Translations under genes and position numbers: made by a program
Notes under the pieces: model-generated
The model's database searches: none
What the model saw: only the letters and a program-made list of their open reading frames with translations
What the model was told of the DNA's origin: nothing
DNA from: Gammaproteobacteria bacterium
GTDB lineage: Bacteria > Pseudomonadota > Gammaproteobacteria > Magnimaribacterales > Magnimaribacteraceae
Length of the DNA stretch: 7,153 nucleotides
Assembly (NCBI GenBank): GCA_002730855.1
Contig: PCBA01000025.1
Location: 1 to 7,153 of the forward strand
Direction of reading: 5' to 3'
Part shown: piece by piece, positions 1 through 5,551 of the stretch
How positions within the stretch are numbered: the stretch's first letter is position 1
Layout: every line of letters begins with the position of its first letter

Positions 1-353
1 ATTGCTTTAAATGTACCGTCCTCAATTAAATAACCTTGTACTACCACGCCTGCATTTTCTGTAAATAGATCGGGGAGAATTCCAGAATAATTTATGATTA
101 AATCACTATTAAAGTCGGTCACAATAAATTCAACATTTAATGAATTCTTGCTTCTTTTAATAGAACCTTCCCTAACCATCCCACCTGCCCTAATTAATGT
201 CTCTGAAGATAGTTCGCTATTCACTAATTCAGTAGGGGAATAAAATAGATTTAAATTCTTAGATAATGCAGAAATAACAAGATAAATTGCTACGATTGAA
301 GCGACTACAATAGCCACAAGAGCATAAATTCTTTGCTTTCTTATCGGATTCAT
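1..353 (-). CDS. ccmE: Cytochrome c-type biogenesis protein CcmE, heme chaperone (3' end missing)
   Basis: CcmE takes heme delivered through CcmABCD, binds it covalently in the periplasm and passes it to the CcmF/CcmH lyase for attachment to apocytochrome c. The frame gives 117 codons from ATG (351-353) and runs off the window edge. The N-terminus (MNPIRKQR) is followed by a membrane anchor at residues 9-30 and then the periplasmic beta-barrel (OB-fold) domain. Family-typical stretches are NLNLFYSP (33-40), RAGGMVREGSIKR (55-67), the FIVTDF strand (76-81) and GILPDLF (91-97). The C-terminal heme-binding His motif (HxxxY in the family) would lie past the edge, so it cannot be checked. The start codon overlaps the ccmD stop in an ATGA junction, which indicates translational coupling as the last visible gene of the ccmABCDE operon. 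Confidence 0.95.
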   Translation of the reverse strand, partial: MNPIRKQRIYALVAIVVASIVAIYLVISALSKNLNLFYSPTELVNSELSSETLIRAGGMVREGSIKRSKNSLNVEFIVTDFNSDLIINYSGILPDLFTENAGVVVQGYLIEDGTFKA

Positions 354-508
354 AGGCCGTTAGTTTTATTCTCTTTATAGATTTTCTTTAATCTTCTGCT
401 TGGCAAGTATATGTTTATACCAAGTATAAGAATCAATACAAGAAGACATACCCATACATATAAACCATTGCCATCCATATAAATAATTGCAGATAAGTTA
501 TTTATCAT
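350..508 (-). CDS. ccmD: Heme exporter protein CcmD
   Basis: This is a 52-residue single-pass inner-membrane protein. In the Ccm system CcmD is needed to release holo-CcmE from the CcmABC transporter complex. The start is MINNLSAIIYMDGNG; the YMDGNGLYVW segment (10-19) corresponds to the usual CcmD motif just before the membrane helix. The hydrophobic helix runs over about residues 16-34 and is followed by a basic cytoplasmic tail (SRRLKKIYKENK). The ATG lies inside the end of ccmC (11-nt overlap) and the TGA overlaps the ATG of ccmE (ATGA), so it is translationally coupled on both sides. Identification rests on size, topology, motif and its exact place between ccmC and ccmE, since CcmD proteins are poorly conserved in sequence. 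Confidence 0.9.
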   Translation of the reverse strand: MINNLSAIIYMDGNGLYVWVCLLVLILILGINIYLPSRRLKKIYKENKTNGL

Positions 509-1271
509 TCTTCTGCCTGTTTAAGTATTGTTTCGAAACCCAAGTTTTATTTTTTTCTCTAAACACTATTTCAGCCCTGAGATTCATAGTTAATAAGAAC
601 GCGAATATTAGATAGAAGCCTAAAACACAAACTAAGAGAGGTTGATACATATCAGGGGCCATGCTTGGTGCTGAAGACAGAGTGAAGGTTGAAGGCTGGT
701 GCAATGTATACCACCAATCTACTGACTTCTTGATTATTGGAATTATAGCGATCCCAACCAATGAGAGTATTGAAATTGCTCGATCAGCTTTAGTCTTATC
801 ATCAAGCGAGGAATGTAACCCTATAATTGCTGTATAGATAAAGAAGAGAATTAGAGTTGAAGTTAATCTTGCGTCCCAAACCCACCAAGTACCCCATGTA
901 GGTTTTCCCCAAATTGAGCCAGTAATTAAAGCTATTAAAGTAAAACTTGCTCCTATAGACGCAGCAGATTTTATCAGCATACCTGATATTTTCACTCTCC
1001 AAACCACTGTGATGAAACCACAGATTGCCATGAACATTAAGATAGATTGACCTAATATCGCTGAAGGAACATGGATGTAAATAATGCGATATACGTCTCC
1101 TTGCTTATAATCTGTAGGAGAGTAAAAAATACCCCACACCATACCTATTGAGAAAACAATTATTGAAATTATTGCAAGCCAAGGTAATGCTTTTGAAGAC
1201 CATTGAAAGAATAATGGGGGTGAACCCATCTCTACAGTCCAGCTTTTAATAAAATTCCAAATTCTACTCAT
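498..1271 (-). CDS. ccmC: Heme exporter protein CcmC
   Basis: CcmC is a six-helix inner-membrane protein that holds heme at the periplasmic face and transfers it to CcmE. The 257-residue length is normal for the family. The tryptophan-rich WWD signature is clear at residues 121-137 (WGKPTWGTWWVWDARLT). The two periplasmic His ligands for heme are present as H67 in YIHVPS and H191 in YTLHQPS. Hydrophobic helices occur at about 30-50, 68-90, 104-120, 137-153, 166-180 and 210-230. The start overlaps the ccmB stop by 8 nt. No strong Shine-Dalgarno sequence is visible, consistent with coupled translation. A Met at residue 15 is an alternative start, but the longer form keeps the overlap with ccmB and is preferred. 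Confidence 0.97.
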   Translation of the reverse strand: MSRIWNFIKSWTVEMGSPPLFFQWSSKALPWLAIISIIVFSIGMVWGIFYSPTDYKQGDVYRIIYIHVPSAILGQSILMFMAICGFITVVWRVKISGMLIKSAASIGASFTLIALITGSIWGKPTWGTWWVWDARLTSTLILFFIYTAIIGLHSSLDDKTKADRAISILSLVGIAIIPIIKKSVDWWYTLHQPSTFTLSSAPSMAPDMYQPLLVCVLGFYLIFAFLLTMNLRAEIVFREKNKTWVSKQYLNRQKNDK

Positions 1272-1938
1272 AATTTAAAAGTATTGCCTCTACGGTAAGT
1301 AAACATAGCCCGGGTATGCCTATTGCTAACATTGCCCCCATAATTAATAAAAAACCTGAATAATCTTGATTATTAATTGCTGAGGAAACAACAGCCGTCC
1401 CCATTAACAGAGTAGGTATAGAAAATGGTAATACGATAATTGAACTCAATATTGCCGACCTCCCTAATGAAAGAGCCGCTCCCATGGCTCCCAAAAGACT
1501 CATAAAAAATGTCCCTAAGATCAAACTACAAATCATAGGTAAAAAGCTACTTGCAGGTAAATACAATATTATAGAACTGATAGCAGAAGCTAATAAAATA
1601 GGAAGTCCTGTAATTAACCAATGGCATAGAACTTTTGCAAACACCAGCACGAACGAAGGTTCATTCGTAACGAAAAACTCATCTAGTGTGCCGTCTTTGA
1701 AATCTTCACTAAATATAGTCTCAACTGCCAACAATGAAGACAATAACGCTGCTATCCAAATAACTCCTGGTGCTAATGACCTCAAGAAGTCTTGATCAGG
1801 GCTTAAAGCTAATGGGAAAAAACTAACTACTATTAGAAAAAAGATTAGCGGAGTGATGTACGTTGAAGACCTTCTAAAGGCTATCAATAAATCCCTCTTT
1901 AAAATTAAAAAGAACCAATTGTATATATCAGACTTCAT
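1264..1938 (-). CDS. ccmB: Heme exporter protein CcmB (ABC transporter permease)
   Basis: CcmB is the membrane permease of the CcmABCD complex, which works with the CcmA ATPase in releasing heme-loaded CcmE. The 224-residue length is typical. It is highly hydrophobic with about six membrane spans (roughly 28-46, 55-75, 94-126, 132-150, 155-172 and 192-216). The cytoplasmic segment after span 2 carries SEDFKDGTLDEFF (77-89), the family's conserved acidic/glycine loop thought to contact CcmA. The N-terminal ILKRDLLIAFRR (12-23) is the usual amphipathic lead-in. The start overlaps the end of ccmA by 11 nt and the stop overlaps the start of ccmC by 8 nt, so all three are coupled in one operon. 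Confidence 0.95.
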   Translation of the reverse strand: MKSDIYNWFFLILKRDLLIAFRRSSTYITPLIFFLIVVSFFPLALSPDQDFLRSLAPGVIWIAALLSSLLAVETIFSEDFKDGTLDEFFVTNEPSFVLVFAKVLCHWLITGLPILLASAISSIILYLPASSFLPMICSLILGTFFMSLLGAMGAALSLGRSAILSSIIVLPFSIPTLLMGTAVVSSAINNQDYSGFLLIMGAMLAIGIPGLCLLTVEAILLNYE

Positions 1939-2539
1939 GATCTAAAAAGATTTGATTAGAGATAACATCAGAAGCTCTATGGCCGGTTATAACAAAAGAG
2001 GCTCCTTTAGCATTTAGTTCTTCAATTATTTCTATAATTAAACTTGTGGCCTGGTCATCTAAAGCAGAAAAAGGTTCATCTATAAAATAAATACCGAAAT
2101 CTTTTAATAACCATCTAGCAATTGAAATTCTTTTCTTTTGACCAACGGACAGCTCCGAGGTAAAAGATAAATGATTTTTAATTCCAACCCTATCTAAAGC
2201 GTAAGCGATTTTTTCTTCAGAAGCTCCAAAAGAATAGCTAGATAGACTTAGGTTTTCATGAGCACTTAATAAATTCTTTATTCCCAAAGAATGACCTTGA
2301 TAGAAACAATCTATAGATCTGTAGTGATTATAGTTCTCTTCATTATCTAACCACTCTAACTTTCCTTCGCCAATATTGATTAAACCAAGAAGGATTCGTA
2401 GCAAAGTAGTTTTGCCAGAGCCATTTGATCCAATAATTTCTATATTTTTTCCGGCAACAACTTCAAAATTTAAATCATGAAATAGCAAATTATCCGCTCT
2501 AGAGCATGATAGATTCTTAACTTTTAACTTTGGAAGCAT
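1928..2539 (-). CDS. ccmA: Heme exporter ATP-binding protein CcmA
   Basis: CcmA is the cytoplasmic ATPase of the heme-handling ABC complex CcmABCD. ATP hydrolysis drives release of holo-CcmE from CcmC. The 203-residue protein has all ABC motifs: Walker A GSNGSGKTT (37-45, Lys43), Q-loop region near Q81, signature LSVGQ (130-134), Walker B YFIDEP (151-156, Glu155), D-loop SALD (158-161) and switch His187 in TGHR. It is the first gene of the operon. No Shine-Dalgarno sequence precedes the ATG. The predicted extended -10 (2551-2559) would put the transcript start only about 5 nt upstream, so translation may begin on a nearly leaderless mRNA. Confidence 0.97.
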   Translation of the reverse strand: MLPKLKVKNLSCSRADNLLFHDLNFEVVAGKNIEIIGSNGSGKTTLLRILLGLINIGEGKLEWLDNEENYNHYRSIDCFYQGHSLGIKNLLSAHENLSLSSYSFGASEEKIAYALDRVGIKNHLSFTSELSVGQKKRISIARWLLKDFGIYFIDEPFSALDDQATSLIIEIIEELNAKGASFVITGHRASDVISNQIFLDHEV

Positions 2540-2550
2540 TTGAAAGAGCT

Positions 2551-2559
2551 ATTTTATCA
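2551..2559 (-). promoter_or_regulatory. Predicted extended -10 promoter of the ccm operon
   Basis: The minus strand reads TGATAAAAT, an extended -10 (TG, one base, TAAAAT). Only a weak -35 (TTCAGT, 2574-2579) lies 17 nt upstream. Transcription would start near 2544, about 5 nt before the ccmA ATG. The same nine bases occur in the opposite direction before hisI. This is a pattern match with no experimental support. Confidence 0.45.
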
Positions 2560-2584
2560 AATATTTGAATTGAACTGAATGATG

Positions 2585-2592
2585 CTGATCAG
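2585..2592. promoter_or_regulatory. Palindrome CTGATCAG between divergent promoters
   Basis: A perfect 8-bp palindrome lies almost midway between the two extended -10 elements of ccmA and hisI. It could be an operator acting on both promoters. It is short and AT-flanked, so chance is a real alternative. Confidence 0.2.
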
Positions 2593-2613
2593 TCTTTAGC
2601 AATAAGAAAGTTC

Positions 2614-2622
2614 TGATAAAAT
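2614..2622 (+). promoter_or_regulatory. Predicted extended -10 promoter of hisI
   Basis: TGATAAAAT matches an extended -10 and repeats exactly the element in front of ccmA. A transcript start near 2629 would exclude the ATG at 2621-2623 and leave a leader of about 19 nt containing GAGGA (2638-2642) before the GTG at 2648. No good -35 is visible. Confidence 0.45.
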
Positions 2623-2647
2623 GCTCATCTTAAATTTGAGGAAAACT

Positions 2648-3121
2648 GTGATCAAAATAAATTTTGCTAAAAGGGAAAGTATAGAACAAGTTGAAGAAGG
2701 GAATGTGCTCGCTCCTAAGTTCGATTCAAGTGGAACCCTCCCCGCTATAGTCACAGAAACGTCATCTGGGGAAGTCTTAATGTTAGGCTATATGAATGAA
2801 GAATCATTGAAGAAAACAATTGAAACGAAGAAAGCTCATTATTGGAGCAGAAGCAGAGAAGTATTGTGGAAAAAAGGTGATTCCAGCGGAATGATTCATG
2901 AAGTAGATGAAATTCTAATTGATGATGACCAAGACTCGGTATGGTTAAAAGTTTCCATAAAAGGCTTAGGGGCAAGCTGTCACGTTGGATATAAATCTTG
3001 TTTCTACAGGTCTGTTCAAAACGTAACAGAAGACGGAGTTGAGCTAGAATTCACTGAGGAAGAGAAGGTCTTTGATCCAGAAATTGTTTATTCTGGATCA
3101 GAAAACCCCACAAAGCTATAG
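2648..3121 (+). CDS. hisI: Phosphoribosyl-AMP cyclohydrolase (HisI)
   Basis: HisI opens the purine ring of phosphoribosyl-AMP, the third step of histidine synthesis, in the cytoplasm. It is a stand-alone enzyme with no HisE domain. Family motifs are LMLGYMN, HYWSRSREVLWKKGDSSG and ASCHVGYKSCFYR, the last supplying two zinc cysteines spaced CX6C. The usual DCDxD motif, whose Cys is the third zinc ligand, reads DDDQD here. I chose the GTG at 2648 (157 aa, starting MIKINFAKRES) because GAGGA lies 5 nt before it. The in-frame ATG at 2621 would add 9 residues but has no ribosome site and overlaps the predicted -10. The stop lies one base from the stop of convergent metY, with no terminator hairpin between them. 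Identity is secure; the start is fairly likely. Confidence 0.93.
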   Translation: MIKINFAKRESIEQVEEGNVLAPKFDSSGTLPAIVTETSSGEVLMLGYMNEESLKKTIETKKAHYWSRSREVLWKKGDSSGMIHEVDEILIDDDQDSVWLKVSIKGLGASCHVGYKSCFYRSVQNVTEDGVELEFTEEEKVFDPEIVYSGSENPTKL

Positions 3122-3122
3122 A

Positions 3123-4421
3123 CTAGCTAGCAGCAAGTAAAGCCTGGTCAATATCGGCAATAATATCTTCAATATTCTCTATACCTATAGACAGTCTTAC
3201 ATAACCTGGTGTCACTCCAGCTGATAATTGTTCTTCAGGAGAAAGTTGACTATGGGTTGTTGAAGCAGGGTGTATAGCTAATGACTTAGAGTCCCCTATA
3301 TTTGCAACATGGTAAAGCAATTCAAGAGAGTCTATAAACTTCTGCCCTGCTTCAACACCTCCAGGCAATTCAAAGCCTATTAGTGCGCCGTAACCACCAG
3401 ATAAGTATTTATCAGCTCTTTCTCTTTTTAAGCCCTCTGCTAAACCTGGATAAGTTACTGAAGACACATTTTCATTAGAATTAAGATATTCAGCTACTTT
3501 TAAAGCATTCCTTCCATGCTCTCTCATTCTTAAAGGTAGAGTTTCTAACCCCTGAATAAAGGCCCAAGCGTTAAAAGGACTCATTGCACCACCTAGATCT
3601 CTCAATAAGGTGGTCCTAGCTTTCATAATATATGCTATTGGCCCCATAGGCTTTATAGCCTCGGTCCAAACAATCCCGTTATAGCAAGGGTCCGGTGTGT
3701 TTAGATTAGGCTGTCTTTCAGGGCCAGCTCCCTCCCAGTCAAAATTACCTCCATCGATTATTAAACCTCCAATTGATGTCCCATGACCTCCAATATATTT
3801 TGTCGTGGAGTAAGTAGCAACAGCGGCCCCATGATCAAAAGGTCTGCAAAAAATTGGGGCAGCCGTGTTGTCAACAATCAAAGGAATTCCTAATGGTTTT
3901 CCAATATCTGCAACCTCCTGAATAGGGAAAACTTGTAATTTTGGATTAGGTAAAGTTTCACCAAAGTAAGCTCTGGTTTTATCATCACTTGCCTTAGCAA
4001 AATTTTCTGGGTCTGTAGGGTCTACAAACCTAACCTCAATTCCCATTTCAGATAGATTGTTCTTGAATTGATTGTATGTTCCTCCATACAAGTGCGATGA
4101 AGAAACGATATTGTCTCCAGTTCTTGCAAGATTCTGAATAGAATAACAAGAAGCAGTCTGACCTGAAGAAACAGCTAAGCCAGCGGCTCCTCCATCAATC
4201 GCTGCCATTCTTTCTTCTAAAACAGCATTTGTGGGATTCATTATTCTTGTATAGATATTTCCTAGCTCAGCCAAACCAAATAGATTAGCTGCCTTTTCAG
4301 TGTTTTCGAACAAATAACTTGTGGTTTGATGAATGGGTACCGCTACGGAACCTGTTGTTTCATCTGATCTCCATCCGGCATGCAATGCTATTGTTTCTAA
4401 ATTTTTACCTTCGTAACTCAT
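3123..4421 (-). CDS. metY: O-acetylhomoserine sulfhydrylase (homocysteine/methionine synthase, MetY type)
   Basis: This is a cytoplasmic PLP enzyme of the Cys/Met metabolism family. It joins O-acetylhomoserine with sulfide to give homocysteine; some members also use methanethiol to form methionine directly. The 432-residue length fits MetY (about 430) better than the shorter MetB/MetZ enzymes. Visible motifs are LHAGW (13-17), YTRIMNPTNAVLEERMA (57-73), SSGQTA (85-90) with the phosphate-binding glycine, SSHLYGGTYNQF (108-119) with the PLP-stacking Tyr, IVDNT with Asp184, and STTKYIGGHGT with the Schiff-base Lys208. The ATG has a strong AGGAGA site (4428-4433). A SAM-II riboswitch with an intrinsic terminator precedes it, which is direct support for a methionine-pathway role under SAM repression. 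Use of acetyl rather than succinyl homoserine is inferred from the family. Confidence 0.95.
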   Translation of the reverse strand: MSYEGKNLETIALHAGWRSDETTGSVAVPIHQTTSYLFENTEKAANLFGLAELGNIYTRIMNPTNAVLEERMAAIDGGAAGLAVSSGQTASCYSIQNLARTGDNIVSSSHLYGGTYNQFKNNLSEMGIEVRFVDPTDPENFAKASDDKTRAYFGETLPNPKLQVFPIQEVADIGKPLGIPLIVDNTAAPIFCRPFDHGAAVATYSTTKYIGGHGTSIGGLIIDGGNFDWEGAGPERQPNLNTPDPCYNGIVWTEAIKPMGPIAYIMKARTTLLRDLGGAMSPFNAWAFIQGLETLPLRMREHGRNALKVAEYLNSNENVSSVTYPGLAEGLKRERADKYLSGGYGALIGFELPGGVEAGQKFIDSLELLYHVANIGDSKSLAIHPASTTHSQLSPEEQLSAGVTPGYVRLSIGIENIEDIIADIDQALLAAS

Positions 4422-4433
4422 TTTATTTCTCCT

Positions 4434-4467
4434 AAAAAAAAACCTGCCAACTTTCGCTAAACAGGTT
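4434..4467 (-). terminator. Intrinsic terminator in the metY leader (riboswitch expression platform)
   Basis: On the minus strand AACCTG (4462-4467) pairs with CAGGTT (4441-4446) around a 15-nt loop, followed by a run of T (4434-4442) that ends directly at the AGGAGA ribosome site of metY. The left arm and loop sequence CCTGTTTAGC (4456-4465) can instead pair with GCTAAATAAGG at the 3' end of the SAM-II aptamer (4482-4492). It is therefore a SAM-dependent terminator rather than the end of ompW transcription, although read-through from ompW would also meet it. Confidence 0.75.
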
Positions 4468-4480
4468 AATCCTTAAGAGA

Positions 4481-4537
4481 TCCTTATTTAGCAGTATTTA
4501 TAAAGCACCCGCAAGCTGGGTCAAATCGGTGCTGACG
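4481..4537 (-). promoter_or_regulatory. SAM-II riboswitch aptamer of metY
   Basis: S-adenosylmethionine-sensing RNA that lowers metY expression when SAM is plentiful. The P1 stem is AGCACC (4528-4533) with GGTGCT (4504-4509). The loop begins GATTTGACCC and ends CTTGC. The 3' part reads TATAAATACTGCTAAATAAGG. These match the SAM-II consensus as I remember it from the crystallised metX metagenomic aptamer (GATTTAACC, TTGC, GATAAATG, GCTAAA). The 3' GCT and GG can fold back on AGC and CC in the loop as the pseudoknot. The predicted transcript start is within a few bases of the aptamer's 5' end. Confidence 0.9.
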
Positions 4538-4540
4538 AAA

Positions 4541-4569
4541 ATTATATAACTAATTTCACTTAATGCAAA
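4541..4569 (-). promoter_or_regulatory. Predicted sigma-70 promoter of metY
   Basis: On the minus strand the -10 is a perfect TATAAT (4541-4546) and the -35 is TTTGCA (4564-4569), with a 17-nt spacer. Transcription would start near 4534, so the RNA begins essentially with the SAM-II P1 stem. The -35 lies inside the end of the small frame at 4560-4643. Confidence 0.65.
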
Positions 4570-4643
4570 TCTTTACTTCTCAATCCAATTAATACAACTG
4601 TAAAAATAAAGAAAAGAAAAGTGGAAATTAATATTACTGTCAT
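4560..4643 (-). CDS. Possible 27-residue single-pass membrane microprotein
   Basis: A complete small frame (ATG 4641-4643, TAA 4560-4562) begins 3 nt after the ompW stop. It encodes 27 residues: MTVILIS, then a continuous hydrophobic stretch (FLFFIFTVVLIGL, 9-21) and a polar tail RSKDLH. This is one membrane helix with a basic C-terminal flank, a layout shared by many bacterial small membrane proteins. The close spacing suggests translation by re-initiation from ompW, since no clear Shine-Dalgarno sequence is visible before the ATG. I do not recognise a family. Against it, AT-rich sequence readily yields short hydrophobic frames by chance, and the 3' end overlaps the metY -35. Confidence 0.35.
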   Translation of the reverse strand: MTVILISTFLFFIFTVVLIGLRSKDLH

Positions 4644-4646
4644 TTA

Positions 4647-5300
4647 CTAAAATACCCAAGTTAGGCCGATCCCAATAGTTACAGGATCTAGTGGAGTATC
4701 AAAACTCAAAGTTGCAGGCAATACATCCACCAATGAAGAATTATCAATATTAGTTACATTAGCTTTTGTCTCAAGGTTAAATTTTCTAACGTCTAAATTG
4801 AAGGTAACATTGTTTTCTAGTTGCCAATCTATTCCAAATTGATAAACCAAACCGGTAGAAGACCCTAGGTCTAAAGAGGCTCCCGAGAGAGGACCGCTAG
4901 TTTCTTCTTTAAAGAAAAAAGTATAATTCAGCCCCAAACCTATATAAGGTCTAATTTTTGCTTTTGGAGTAAAGTAATATTGGAGCGAAACAGTAGGCGG
5001 TAAATGCTTTCCTGAACCTATCTTTAGCCCAGTATTTAAGGCCTTATCATAAATATCGTGTTCAAATGGCAAACCGGCTAAAACTTCTATGCCTACATTG
5101 TCAGAAACTAAATAAGCAAATGTAGCAGTTAAGTTTGACTTGTCATGCACAGATACAATATCGCCGTTATCAGAAACAGGGTCTATGTTCGTATAACCTG
5201 CCCTGATAATCCAATCACCTTTCTCAATTGCATGTAAAGGAGCTGCTAGAATAAGAATAGACGCAAAGAATCCTAAAGCTCTTATGTTTAATTTTTTCAT
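4647..5300 (-). CDS. ompW: OmpW-family outer membrane protein
   Basis: OmpW proteins are eight-stranded outer-membrane beta-barrels that form narrow hydrophobic channels for small molecules; no single substrate is established. This one has 217 residues, close to the 212 of E. coli OmpW. A signal peptide (MKK, hydrophobic core about 8-21, cleavage after PLHA at 24) precedes GDWIIRAGY. Conserved stretches are TFAYLVSDNVGIEVLAGLPF (60-79), KHLPPTVSLQYYF (98-110) and IRPYIGLGLNYTFFF (116-130). The last strand is IGIGLTWVF with the terminal Phe that the BAM complex recognises. The ribosome site AGGAGAT (5305-5311) is strong. A SAM-II aptamer lies upstream, with about 190 nt of leader between, suggesting control by methionine status. 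No terminator is visible after the stop, so read-through toward metY is possible. Confidence 0.93.
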   Translation of the reverse strand: MKKLNIRALGFFASILILAAPLHAIEKGDWIIRAGYTNIDPVSDNGDIVSVHDKSNLTATFAYLVSDNVGIEVLAGLPFEHDIYDKALNTGLKIGSGKHLPPTVSLQYYFTPKAKIRPYIGLGLNYTFFFKEETSGPLSGASLDLGSSTGLVYQFGIDWQLENNVTFNLDVRKFNLETKANVTNIDNSSLVDVLPATLSFDTPLDPVTIGIGLTWVF

Positions 5301-5494
5301 AATTATCTCCTAGATAAATTTTAAGTTTTTAATAACCTAAGTTATTTGACTAATATCAACTAGAGATAAAAAATTACCCTTTTGCTGCAAGCCGCATTCT
5401 AAACCACCTTATAGGGTCACAGGTTGGCGAGAGAAAACTCTACTCTTGATGCTTTAATAAACTTAGTCCGCTTTGACTAAAGAGATTTTAGAAA
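5301..5494 (-). other. Leader between SAM-II aptamer and ompW, with possible 7-residue frame
   Basis: This is 194 nt with no long gene. Reading toward ompW, it first has a hairpin TTAGTC/GACTAA (5463-5480) with no good T-run, so only a weak terminator. Next CCAACCT (5421-5427) can pair with AGGTGG (5404-5409). That second arm is also a good Shine-Dalgarno sequence, 6 nt before a tiny frame (ATG 5395-5397, stop 5374-5376) encoding MRLAAKG. ACCCT (5413-5417) can pair with AGGGT (5376-5380), followed by AA and six T (5368-5373), a possible terminator that encloses the tiny frame. AATAAC/GTTATT (5331-5346) forms a small hairpin just before the ompW ribosome site. The pairings partly exclude one another, as in an attenuator, but this is speculative. 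Confidence 0.35.
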
Positions 5495-5549
5495 TCCTGT
5501 TTAGCTGTATTTATAAAGCACCCGCAAGCTGGTCAAATCGGTGCGGACG
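5495..5549 (-). promoter_or_regulatory. SAM-II riboswitch aptamer upstream of ompW
   Basis: This is a second SAM-II aptamer, differing from the metY copy at only about five positions (three substitutions and two single-base gaps over 57). P1 is GCACC (5540-5544) with GGTGC (5518-5522). The 17-nt loop begins GATTTGACC and ends CTTGCG, the same length as in the crystallised SAM-II aptamer as I recall it. The 3' segment is TATAAATACAGCTAAACAGG. All conserved blocks are intact, so it should bind SAM. The next gene on this strand is ompW. No perfect copy of the metY antiterminator partner follows; CCTGT (5419-5423) is the only partial match of note. Confidence 0.88.
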
Positions 5550-5551
5550 CA

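Noticed and set aside
802..1002. 66-codon minus-strand open frame
   Set aside because: It lies wholly inside ccmC in another frame and has no family features; ccmC has all its motifs.
1484..1795. 103-codon plus-strand open frame
   Set aside because: It is antisense within ccmB, has no recognisable motifs and no ribosome site I could support.
2751..2975. 74-codon minus-strand open frame
   Set aside because: It is antisense to hisI, which is secure from its motifs.
3123..3130. CTAGCTAG palindrome at the hisI/metY junction
   Set aside because: It is only 8 bp, has no loop or T-run, and most of it is metY coding sequence; it does not make a terminator.
5341..5480. A known structured RNA (6S, SRP or tmRNA) in the ompW leader
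   Set aside because: I compared remembered E. coli 6S and 4.5S sequences and hallmarks and found no match; only local hairpins are visible.
4481..5549. The pair of 55-57 nt direct repeats as ends of a mobile element
   Set aside because: Both repeats are complete SAM-II aptamers beside promoters; the segment between has no transposase, and no target duplications are seen.
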